A stretch of 64,000 nucleotides of DNA, from NCBI GenBank assembly GCA_963277665.1, contig OY728122.1, positions 1,544,624,868 to 1,544,688,867 on the forward strand, in the 5' to 3' direction. The stretch is from Viscum album. Lineage: Eukaryota; Streptophyta; Magnoliopsida; Santalales; Viscaceae. The stretch's first letter is position 1; each line of letters begins with the position of its first letter. Shown piece by piece: positions 26,951 through 38,160 of this stretch. The notes below the pieces were generated by a model that was given only the letters and a program-made list of their open reading frames with translations, did not search any database and was not told the DNA's origin. The translations under genes and the position numbers were made by a program.

Positions 26951-27059
26951 TCCCTAATCTCATTCTGAAGGGTTTTTAATGATCCTCAACAGTTTATTCA
27001 AGTTTTTTGTTCACTATGATTTTAAGGTATTTCCATTTATATTTATTTTCATAATATTT

Positions 27060-27616
27060 TAATTTAGGTATTTTTTATTTAGTTGTTTTTTATATTAATT
27101 TATATTTATATTTTTAATTGTTTATATAACATTTAAGTATAATTAATTTTAATTAGTAATCAATTATGAATAATTTGTTCTCATCAATTTATATAATTTT
27201 ATTAGTAAGTAGAAATTTATTAATTATAATTAGTAATTAGTTAATTGTAACTAGTAATTAATTGATTTTAATTAACCATTAGTTAATAATAATTAGTAAT
27301 TAAATTATTGAATTCATTATTTAGTTAATTATGAATTATTTTTAATTGGTAATTTATTAATTGTAATTAGTAGCATATTATTTGTAATTAGAAATTAATT
27401 AGTTTTAATTAATAGTTTTTAGTTTTAATTTGTAGTAATTTGTATTTAATTAGGTGCAATTAGTATTTAATTATGTTTAATTACAACTTAATTACTTGAA
27501 ATTGGTTAATTTAAATTTGAATTTAATTAAGTATTTATTAACTATGATTAGTAAATAATTAACTCAAATTAAAAAATAAATAATTTTAATTACTAATTAA
27601 CGAGTAACTAATTAAT
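27060..27616. repeat. AATTAG/TTAATT low-complexity array, left part
   Basis: Irregular repetition of AATTAGTAATTAATT-type units, nearly pure A/T with scattered G. The same array resumes at about 32,990 after the LINE, so the LINE appears to have inserted into it. Confidence 0.8.
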
Positions 27617-27629
27617 ACTTAGTAGGAAT

Positions 27630-28861
27630 CCTAGAATCCTCAATGATATTGCATCATGTATTGGTACTCCTATGAGGGTGGATCAGTGCACTTTAGATGG
27701 TGAGAGTTGTTTTTTTGCCAGAATACTTGTTGATATCAATTTGGAAATCAAGAGACCGACTTCTATTTTCTTCAATGCTAAGGGTTTTAAATCGGAGATT
27801 CGTTTGGAATATGAGAATGTCCCTTATTTTTGTGATGTCTGCAAAATAGTGGGGCATAGTGTATCAAATTGCATGATGATTGAGAGAAATTCCACGGTCC
27901 AAACCAAAGCTTCTGATTGGAATGAAGTCAACATGAATAAAAAACCAAAGCTCTCTTTATTGAGAAAAAAGGTATTCTCAAATTAATAGCCCCTCCTGTC
28001 ATGAATCAAAATCATGCTCCTGCAACTGATTTTATATCAAAGTACCCTACCTCTTCCTCATGCCAAAGAATTTCTTGGGCTGACCATGTTGAGGAGGAAG
28101 AAAAGAATTTTCAATCTTCTCCTATTCAACATGAATGGGTTTCAACAGAGGATCTTTCCTTATTCTCTAAATTTTGGACTGATATTTTCAACCTGGTTTA
28201 TGACCTACAGAATGAGGAATCTGAGAACCAATTTCTTTTGGACTTCCATCAGGAAATCTTTGATTTTTGGATATCTTTACAGGAGATTACAGAAGATGGA
28301 TCTACTGCTATATACCTACACACAGAGACTGAAGCTGGGAAAGATTGTGCTACTATTTCAGATGCTGAACTGATTTCCAGTTCTCAAGAGGACTTGTAGA
28401 CTTCAAATCCACCTGTTTTTGCAAACAAAGATTCGGCCAAAGAGCAGTTTTGTATTTTGAACAGCAATGTTCTAGCTACTGTAAACAGTTTTGTCAACTC
28501 TATGAATGTATCTTCTCCTTTTCCTCAAACTTCTACTTCATTTTCCGGAATTCCTTTAAATCATTCTGATTCTCTGATTAAGAACCCAGTTTATGATGAT
28601 TATATTCATCATAGTGAAGGACACAATGTCTCCTCCAGGGATGATGTGCCACCTAGCATCCAGGAACAAGGTAACCCCAATGTCTCGGTCATTGATGATC
28701 TCATTCATCCTAAGATCCCTCAAAGTCCTAAAAGGAAAGTGGGGAGACCCTCTAAGGCAAGGAAAATCAAGGATACTTTGGCAAAAAAGGAGGTTCTAAC
28801 CCCAACCTCAGGTTTAAATGAAGATTCTGTATTGGAACTATCATGGCTTTGCTACCATTAA
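27630..28861 (+). pseudogene. LINE ORF1 (gag-like, CCHC zinc knuckle), truncated
   Basis: The plant L1 ORF1 protein binds element RNA. The translation starts mid-domain and continues with MRVDQCTLDGESCFFAR and a strand-rich segment, then YENVPYFCDVCKIVGHSVSN-C. This is the zf-CCHC_4 knuckle (CX2CX4HX4C, all four ligands present) that follows DUF4283 in plant L1 ORF1. A frameshift lies near 27,985. The second frame (28,001-28,861) is acidic and low in recognisable motifs, with one TAG at 28,397. Near its end is a basic KRKVGRPSKARK segment containing a GRP core (AT-hook-like). The N-terminal domain is missing through 5' truncation. The last ~45 bases overlap the start of ORF2 in another frame. 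Confidence 0.85.
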
Positions 28862-31800
28862 TATAATGAGGTCCCTTAAATCCCTCATTGTTCAACACAA
28901 ACCTCTCCTTATTGGCATCTTTGAACCCAAAAGGATGTTTTACCCTAATATTTCTAACTTTTCATCTTTTGGATTTCATCTTGTTGATCTCAATATCTTC
29001 ATTTCTGAAATAAGAAACCTATGGTTTCTTTCTCATTCATCCTTGACTGATGTATCTCGGGTTGATAAAAGTGGACAACATGTGACTTGTTCCTTCAAGC
29101 TATCTGGCATTGAACTTTATTGCTCTTTTTTTATTCCAATGTTAGATATCAGGATCGGAGGAGATTGTGGTTGGACATTGATGTTCTTAATTCTGTCATT
29201 TTGCTCCTTGGATAATTCTTGGAGACTTTAACACTATTTTTCATCCTGATGAGAAGATTGGTGCAATATTCAATAGTATATCCTCTTGGGAGTTAAAGTC
29301 TTGCATTGATACAAATTATTTGCATGAGATCAGCTTGGTTGGGGCCAAATTCACTTGGTACGGGAATTTTTTGAATAGAGTTGTCGCTAGAAAGATTGAT
29401 AGGGCTTTTGTTAATGATTCCTCCCTTGATGGTTGGGACTCCATTTCTTGCATGACACTTCCTAGAATTAACTCTGATCATCATCCAATTCGAGTGAATC
29501 TTACTTGTAAGGATTTCCTACCTAATTTACACTCTATATTAAAAAAATCTTGGGTCAAGCACCCTGATTGTGCCTCTTTAGTTGCAGATGCATGGAATTC
29601 TTCAAATTCAAGTCATGATGTTTTTTCCTGCTTATCCAAATTCAAAATTCTTAAAATATCTCTGAAGATTTGGAGTAAGGAAATATTTATCAATATTGAT
29701 AAGGATATTTGGTCTCTTGAAGTTTCTCTTCAGAACTTGCAGGTTCAAAATACAGTGAAAAATTTCCCCAATGGGCTCAAAGAGGACTCTGAGATTGTCT
29801 CAAGAATCAACGACCTCCTGAATATGAAGGATGCTCTTCAATGAGACACTTTCAAAGATAAATGGTTAAAAGATGGTGACAGGAATACTAAATTCTTCAA
29901 TTCCTTATAATGAATTATGAGGATTTATAAACCTCTTTCGATTTTTAAGAATGGGGACCAGATCATTGATAATGATAAGGATCTGTCAGAACATGTGATA
30001 TCATATTTTAAAGATCTCTTTAATGGACCTACTTCGTTGAATGATACTATTGATGGCATCATCCCCAATCTGGTTAGCCAATAGGAAAATGCCAACCTTA
30101 CTTCCATTCCTTTGAGCATTGAGATCAGAGCAGCTGTTTTCATTCTCAAACCTGACAGCTCTCCAGGCCCAGATGGCTTTGGTAACTTATTTTTTCAGAC
30201 TTATTGGGGTATCATTCAACATGATGTTTTTAAACTTGTGATTCACTTCTTTATGGGTGGTGATCTTCTTTATGGCATGAATGCTCAATTTCTTGCTCTG
30301 ATTCCAAAGATTGAGAATTCTTGTGAAATAAAGTTGTTCAGACCTGTTGCGTTAGTCAACACCATTTACAAAATTATCTGTAAGATTATGGCAATAAGGC
30401 TTACGGATGTTGCCAGCAGAATTGTTTCACCCAACCAGTTTGGCTTTATCAAGGTAAGGTCGATATAGAATTGCCTCGTCACTGCCTCAGAATGTGTGAA
30501 TCTGCTCAGGAAACCCTCCAGGGGTGGAAACATTGCCCTTAAGATTGATGTCAAAAAGGCCTTTGACACCATGAATTGGGGTTTTATCTGCAAAGTACTT
30601 ATGATGTTTGGATTTGATGGTGTATTTATCACTTGGATCAGGAAGATTTTATGTTCTTCCCATATTTTAATTCTTATAAATGGATATCCTCGTGGATTTT
30701 TTGATTTCTATGGGGGGTTACACAAGGTGACCCTCTTTCTGCAATTATCTTTGCTATTACGGAGGATTATCTTAGCAGGCTTCTCTCTATCATGACAGGT
30801 AATGGGAAATTGAAATCAATAAATGCTGGGAGAGGCATTCTGGCACTGACTCATCTTTTGTATGCAGATGACATTATCATTTTCACTTCACGTGATAAAG
30901 GAAATATCAAGAACATCAGAAGAGATATTTTCCATTATGCCTCTGTCTATGGTCAATACATTAGCTGGGATAAATCCTTTGCCTAATTTGGCAAGAGTAT
31001 CAATGATCGGAGAAAGAGTTTCATTGTCAATGATTTTACAGTCAAGGAAGGTTACCTTCCCTTTAATTATTTGGCAGTTCCTTTGTTCTGGGGAAATCCA
31101 CAAGCTAGTTATTTTTCTGAGATTGTAAGAAAAGTTAGAAGACACCTTTCTACTTGGAAAGGAAAATATCTTTCCATGGCTGGGAGGGTCTGTTTGGTTA
31201 AATCGGCTATTGTCTCCAAACTTGTTTATTAATTAATGATTTAAAAATGACCCATTTCTCACATACGTTGTATCAATGGTGCTCTTCGGAATTTTATCTG
31301 GAGGGGAAATATCTTTAAAAGGAAATTGTATACTATATCATGGGCTGATTGTTGCAAACCTTATGATGCTGGGGGATTGGTTATTAAAGATCTGGTTCTC
31401 TTTAATGATTCTTTGAAAGCCTCTTTCATCTAGAAATTGTTTAATAGAAATTCTGAGGGATTGACCTTTCTTCAGGGTAAATTCTTGAATAGACTAAAGA
31501 GGGGGTATTTCAATTATCTGGAATCATCAGTTTGGCATGCCTTCAAGTACATACTTACTTCAATTGATTCTCATTCAAGATGTCCCATTTCAAAGGAATC
31601 ACCTCTGAATTTTTGGAAAAACTAATGGACTGAAAACCTCATTCTTGATCTTGTAATGGATGAATGAGATATTGATATTGAACTCAATATCAAGGATCAA
31701 TTGGAGAACATGGATGGTGTTCCAATTAACATTGTAAACATTGTTATCCATCACTATTTTTATGACAAGAAAAGCTTTTGGGCTTGGGAACCTGTGGTTA

Positions 31801-32910
31801 ATGGTATTCTCTCTTCAAAGATCTATTATGATTTTTCTCTAAAATCTAGTTTATCCAATCACTGGATGGGGAACTTGCATAAAAACATCATTAGACTATC
31901 TCATTCCAATTTAGTCTGGAGAATTTCCCATGTAAAAATACCTACTAATTGTTACCTACAGCATTGTGGTATCTCTTTATGCTCCTCTTGTATTCTTTGT
32001 CATCAACATAGGGAGATTGCAGATCATCTTTTTCTTTATTGTGTTACTGCTGCTTCAATATGTAAGGCTCTTGAAATCATATTTGGAGTCTCACTTCATC
32101 TGATGACATCTATCACTGGTTTCATTCAGATATGGAAATACATTCCTCTTTCTTCACAGTTATTGCACTTATTTCAGGTTTCTGCCTCTGAGTTACTTCA
32201 TTATATATGGTCTTCTCAAAATAATGCAATTCATGGAAGGAAACCTTTTTTCAATTACTTCTTCTATTTCGAACATCCTTGCTGCAACACGCATGGTTAG
32301 CCTCCCTAAAAAACATTTATTTTCCAATTCTATGCATGATTTCTCTATGCTTTCTCGTATTGGTGTTAAAGGTAATTTCAGGCCCTCTTATAATACTTTT
32401 GAAGTTATTTGGCAACCACAAATGTTTGGTTGGTTGAAAATTAACTCCGATGGTGCATTGAATGGAAATCCAGGGCCTTCTGGATATGGATCCATTTTTA
32501 GGGATCGTATGGGTCAGGTAATTGGTTGCTTTCATGGCTCCTGTGGGTTTGCTTCCTCATTGGAAGATGAGATGATGGGTATTATTGTTGCGGTGGAGTA
32601 GGATAAAATTTGTGGTTGGAATAATCTTTGGTTTGAAAGTGACTCGACTGGAATTGTTTCTGCCATTAGGGAATTCTCTTATCACTTAGCATGGAAATTC
32701 CATAATCGTTGGATAAATTTCTTGGACTCCCTTTGGACTTGGAATCATATTATTACTCATGTCTATCTGGAGGCGAATTCTATTACAGATGGTTTGGCTA
32801 ACAAAGGAATTGAAGATGCTGATTTCACATGGTATGACAATCTCCATACTGCTTTTTTACCCCTTTTGAAAAGGGATTTGAACAAAACTCATATGTTTAG
32901 AATTCTGTAA
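28818..32910 (+). pseudogene. LINE ORF2: endonuclease, RT, zf-RVT, RNase H (dead)
   Basis: This is the polyprotein for target cleavage and reverse transcription. An APE-type endonuclease starts MKILYWNYHGFA, has an E in IGIFEPKR, then LGDFN (about 29,218) and SDHHPI (about 29,476). RT runs from about 30,100 with SSPGPDGFG, FRPVALVNTIYKI, KIDVKKAFDTMNW, then after a frameshift GVTQGDPLSAIIFA (30,714) and YADDIIIF (30,861). A Cys/His zf-RVT region lies at about 31,920-32,060 (CSSCILCH...DHLFLYC). RNase H lies at 32,430-32,850 with INSDGA, a Glu in LEDE, ESDS and SITDGLANKG. Several frameshifts (about 29,150, 29,200, 30,710) and in-frame stops inactivate it. The RNase H tail marks a plant L1 lineage. 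Confidence 0.92.
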
Positions 32911-32989
32911 GTTGGAATTTTTCAACTTAATTTAGGGGCCATTCATTTCGGGGTAAGGCCTCAGATTCTTCTAAAAAAACTTAGTAAAA

Positions 32990-33850
32990 TTTTTTATCAT
33001 GTAATATGAATAATAATTAACCATTAAAAAATTGATTTAATATAATAACTAATTATTTATATATTTATATATAATTAGCAATTTCATAGATAATAATTAA
33101 TTGGAACTAATTAGATGTTAATAATTATTTAAATGTAAGCACTAATTAAATAATAATAAATTTATAATACAAAGAAAATTTTAATGATAATAAATTATAA
33201 ATATCGATTAATTGCAATTATTAATTTCTTATAAGTTTAGGGATATGATTACTAAGTATTAATTTATTAATTATAATTTATTTATCATAATTTTTAGTTA
33301 TGTAATTATAATTAGTAATTAAATGACTGTAATTTGTAATTAAGTATTTTTAATGAGTAATTAAATTATTTTAATTAGTAATTAATTAATTATTAATTAA
33401 TTATAATTATTTAGTAATTAATATTATTCTGTAATTAATTAATTTTAATTATTAAATAATTTAATTTAATTAGTATTTAATTACTTCTAATTAGTAATTA
33501 ATTATTTTTAAGAATTACATTATTAATTGTAATTAGTAATTAATTAATTAAGTAATTAATTTTAATTAGTAATTAATTGTAATTAGAAATTAGTTGTAAT
33601 TAGAAATTAGTTGTAATTAGTAGTTAAATAATTGTAATTAGTAATTCCATAACTGGAAATAGTAATAATTTTGTATTAATTAATTAAAATGAGAAATTAG
33701 TATATTCTAACAAGTAATAAAATCATTAAAATTAGTTAAAGAACTAATTAATAAGTATGTACTATTTATTTTAGAATTAAAAAAATTAAAAAATAATTAA
33801 AAATTAATTAATAAGTAGAGAACTAATTAATGGATGATTAAGGAATGATT
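32990..33850. repeat. AATTAG/TTAATT low-complexity array, right part
   Basis: Continuation of the array at 27,060-27,616, with units such as AATTAGTAATTAATTGTAATT and AGAAATTAGTTGTAATT. Short higher-order repetition is visible near 33,580-33,620, where GTAATTAGAAATTAGTT is repeated. Confidence 0.85.
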
Positions 33851-34019
33851 AACATGGGATTTACTAATTCTGAACTACTATGTAAGAAATGATTATTTAC
33901 AGACTAACTCGGGAATAAATTAGGATGAATTGGGGATTTAATAACTAATAACTCTTGATTAACATTATATTAAAATTGAATTAATACATGATCAAAGAGG
34001 ACTAATTATACGACAAAGT

Positions 34020-34900
34020 GTTATAACTACACACTTGATTTGTCACTCTCATGAGATCTATATTAAATGATTCATTCCAAAAGGAATAATAAAATTACAA
34101 CATGAAAATGTAACTCTCATTGTTGAGGATATATAAAATATTCTAAAATTTTCGTAAAGTGATGATTGTGAGATTTTTTGAGCAATTAAATCCCTATCTA
34201 GATGCTACAAGTGGATGTGGCTCTAGCACAGATGTACCTAGGAGTAACTACCCTGCAAACACAGTATTGATCAAGACATGATTTAGAACTAGTGTAAAAC
34301 AATGGGGCTTGATATACACTAGGTTTGAAACTCATGGGTATGTACTTTTGATGATATTAATTATCATTATAAACTATTGAACAAAGCTCGAGAAAAGTAA
34401 TAATTATATTAAGAAGCATTTGTTTCATCCTGGAGGATATAATAAGATGTTCTAAAGTTTTTTTAAATTAAATATTACGTGGTTATCTAACAAATTAAAT
34501 ATAATTTTTGATAATACATGTGTATATGTCTTTGGCAATGTTGTACCTAGGGGTAACAACCACAAAAACATAGTGTTGATCTAGAATCGATTGGGATCTA
34601 GAGCTTGACAATAGGCCTTATTGCACACCAAATTTGACACTCCGGAGTGTATGCTTTAAATGATTCAAATTCTCTTTATACACTAATGAACATTATTTAG
34701 GAATATTAAAAATTATACTACAAAACATTTGTTTTATCTTTGAGTATATAAGAAGACAATCTAAAATTTCAATAAAGTGATAATTGTGTTATATTCTTAA
34801 CAAATTCCAAAATATTGGAAAATCATATTGAGTTTCTCTAATTATATTTAATTAATATAGATGTTTTATTTTAGAGAAAAAAATAATATTACTACTTATA
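34020..34900 (+). repeat. 309-bp tandem repeat, about three copies
   Basis: GAGGATATA/GAGTATATA landmarks fall at 34,125, 34,433 and 34,742, and GTACCTAGG at 34,234 and 34,543, giving a 308-309 bp period. The copies are diverged and the third is incomplete. There is no open frame. The array ends shortly before the MULE transposase remnant and could be its subterminal region or an independent satellite. Confidence 0.85.
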
Positions 34901-35079
34901 TTTATTTCAATTTTCATGTAATTTTGACTCAACAAGGATATAGTTATAGTGTATGACTATATTGACTTTTGATTCTTCTAAAGTGTACCACTGTGGAATC
35001 TGTTCAAATAAAAATTCATCAAAGGTTTAAAGTAATGTTGAATCAAGTGATAAAATCCCTCATATATAGACATCTATAG

Positions 35080-37570
35080 TTTAATGATGGGTTTTGGCAT
35101 GTAGGCTATCCATTAACTAATGATGATGATTGGGAACACATATTTTCATTGGTTATGTATCATCCTGAAAATCAAATGATGGAGTGGTATGTCACCATAG
35201 ATTCAATTCAAGTTCTGTCGACATTGGAAGTCTGCATGATACAATGTCACATCGTCATGGTATAAATACTTAATAAGATTCATAATTTGTGGTAGTTGTT
35301 CCACCATATCCTCATTCCATAGTTTCATATCCCCAATTTTTTATGAATCATAGAGGAAGTGATGTTTTCATGGATAGTCCCTCATATAATTTAGACGTGT
35401 TGGTTGAAAATTTTAAGGGTGATGAAAATTCAGAATAGGATGACAATAAAGAAGTTAAATAAGAACACTATGATGATGAAAATTTTATTCCCATTCCTAT
35501 GAGATTCAAAAAACATATGAACCATCCTTAATCATTTGAATCATGGTTGATAAAAGTCATGACATGCCTGCTTTAATTTTATTTGATAATTAATACTCTT
35601 AGGATATAATTTATAGGAATTATTTGTTGCACAAATCGTGTGTCAGATGAAGGTTCTATATATATTTGTATATAGTTTGATAGTAGAAATGAAAATAAAA
35701 ATGGGATAAAAGAATATCACATTGAATGAAATTATAGTCATATTGGAGAAGAGTTAAAGAGAACACATTATTTGATCCAATGTGAGAAATATGATTCACA
35801 CTATCATATTTGTTTGTATGCAATAATTTATAACAATTTTCTATGTTTGTGCATTGTTATATTTACTCCACACACATGTGTGAGACCATGATATTCATTG
35901 GATCACTCATCATTATATGTTAAGTTTATTCAACTATTATTTTTTAAATGATAAGATCATATCCAAAATTCTTATCACTTTGGTGGTGGAGAGAATCAAG
36001 AATCATTAAGGGTGTTAAATTTTCTATTATAAGGCATAGACGATGTGATAAATGGATATTTAAAAATTTTATAGCGACTATGATGAATCTTGTCAAATTT
36101 TACCAGAACTTATAATGATTTTATATTACAATAATCATGTTATATATTGGTTACAAACTATTAAATATATTTACCAATATAACCAAGTTTATTAATTGAT
36201 GGTTGCGTTTGATAGATTTTTTGGACATTTTTACAATGTGTGGCTAATTTTATACATTATGATTAATTTATAAAAAATGATGGTACATTTTATTGTGGAA
36301 TGTATATTTAAAATTTAATGATTTCCACCACACAATATGGTAATCGAGCCCCTATATATTAGAAAATTTCTATTGATTATAAGGAGAGCTTCTCATATTG
36401 ATGTTTCTACCTAGTTTTTCATTGAGGGTTTTCTACAAGTGTAGAAGGGATTTTTCGTATTAAAGATATTCATCAATCAATAAAGCGATTAGTACAATCT
36501 AAGGTTCTTTCATGGATATCACCCTATGACCATCATGAATACTATATTTTACACATTGTCAGCAAAGTGTGAAAGAATTTCATCATTATGTACATGAAAA
36601 AATGATTCAGAAAAATTGGTAGGGATATCCTTTTTGGTTTTAAAAATCATTGTTATTATCCTATTTGTTCAAATTAGTTCTTTTTTGTTAGCATGTCATC
36701 CTCAACAAAGATGGATAGAGGAGTGTCTGGAAAATATTTATTAAGTTAATCCATATGTTTATGATTACATGATTAAAATTCGAAAGCATAACTGGTTTTT
36801 GGTGAATGATTATGGGAGGAGATACGGACATATGATGACCAACATCATAGAATATATAAATGGATTTTCAAGGGAGTTATGAAATTAACCATCATAGGTA
36901 ATTAAGAATATTATTTTATTTGTTAATTTGAAAAGATACAATTATAATATAATATAATTTTAATTTTTGAAATATAAATTATAGGTTTTGTACAAGAGAC
37001 TTTCTATCACACTGTAAATTATTTTATGGAATGTTGAAAGTAGACTGAAGAGGTTCTAAATAGTGGGATGTGATGTGGTCACCATATCCAGTGTGTGATA
37101 GATAATGTTCTTTAGGAGGATTAAAAATTTCACGTCCATTCATTTGATCATGTAGATAAAATATTTTAGATCACTATTCCCCAGGATTTAATGACTGGTA
37201 GTAGTGTCATGTTCTAGTCATTTTAATAGACTAGTTTAATTGTGATTGTGGAGAAATTTAAGAATTAAGATATCCTTGTGGACATGTGATCATGGCATGA
37301 ACTTATGCATACCTTACTTGGGAATAGTTTGTTGACCTATTTTATCGATTAGAGAGTATTAATGACTGCTACAGTTTTCCATGGATGCCTGCTCGGGAAT
37401 ATCAAAATTTGTCTCAATTTGATGGAACACCCACCTTTCTACCAAACATTACAAGGATATGACCAAAAGGGAAGCCAAAGTTCACTCATATTCTAAATGA
37501 CATGGATTGTCCCAACAAACAGGCTATGGCATGAAGGAGAGACATATATAGCTAGGATGTTCACATGGGG
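35080..37570 (+). pseudogene. MULE (MuDR-type) transposase, decayed
   Basis: Mutator-like transposases cut and reinsert their element through a DDE nuclease. Read across frames, the family's blocks occur in order. The MuDR DNA-binding region has EELKRTHYLIQCEKYDSHYH and THTCVRP (35,745-35,890). Next are YSDYDESCQILPEL (about 36,075) and the first-catalytic-Asp block DGTFYCGMYI (about 36,279). A degraded second-Asp block IKDIHQSIKRLVQS follows (family: SDRH.SI). Then come VNDYGRRYGHMMTNIIEYIN (about 36,800), a SWIM finger CDCGE...YPCGHV (37,240-37,287) and PKGKPKFTHILNDMD (about 37,455; family: GRPK..RI.nEMD). Stops and frame changes are frequent, and the second Asp motif is altered. A PMD gene follows on the same strand. 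Confidence 0.85.
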
Positions 37571-38160
37571 ACACACTTTCCTAAATATATAGTGAAATCA
37601 TATAATAGTTAAAATGTTTTATGTACATGATCAATTAATATAAAAAAATTTACATGTCATTATTTTTAAAATATATTATTATTCTTGTTAATGTGGAACA
37701 ATCAATAAGGGGTTGAATTTATTTTTACAAATAAACATGTTTATTAAAACAATTTAAAACTAAAACCCCCAATTTATAAAAACATTTAGTTAACTAAAAC
37801 AATATAATTATATAATTTTATCATTAAAAATGGTTCTCAATGGTTTGATCATAAATCATTTACAAACATCTGTGAAAACCCTTTCTAACCATTGAAAATA
37901 TTTTATAGGCTCAGGAATATGTCTCTAAGTTATTCTCTTTAAAATTACCTCCCCTTTTATCCAAAAGCATGTATTTTACTTAAAAATAACTCCATATCAA
38001 AGTAAATTTATAGTCAATTAAAATAACATACTGTATTTTTATGAAAACCCAAAAAAATATTTAAAAAATATTTTATATCAAATCATACTACTCGGAATGG
38101 GTTAAATAATTTTTGAAATTATTTTCTTACTGTTCGTACATTTATAAGGATTGTCCTCTA
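37571..38160. other. Spacer between transposase and PMD remnants
   Basis: AT-rich, no recognisable motif. It could hold the transposase C-terminus, introns or the PMD N-terminus decayed beyond recognition. Confidence 0.4.

Larger units (their letters stand above)
27625..32978 (+). mobile_element. 5'-truncated L1-type LINE with target-site duplication
   Basis: This 5.35-kb insertion carries L1 ORF1 and ORF2 remnants in order. Its 3' side is a short A-run (32,973-32,979). ACTTAGTA lies directly before it (27,617-27,624) and directly after it (32,979-32,986), an 8-bp target duplication. The left end falls inside ORF1, after the position expected for the N-terminal DUF4283-like region, so the copy is 5'-truncated, as is usual for LINE insertions made by target-primed reverse transcription. 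The flanks are a single AATTAG array split by the insertion. Confidence 0.9.

Noticed and set aside
26890..27025. First exon of a host gene after the promoter-like block
   Set aside because: Only very short reading frames occur (about 18 codons from the ATG near 26,894), and no downstream exon could be found.
27625..32978. Intact host gene with RT or RNase H
   Set aside because: Endonuclease, RT, zf-RVT and RNase H in series with an A-run and target duplication are diagnostic of a LINE; stops and frameshifts show it is dead.
34020..34900. CRISPR array or centromeric satellite
   Set aside because: The 309-bp period, three copies and plant context rule out CRISPR; three copies are too few to call a satellite array.
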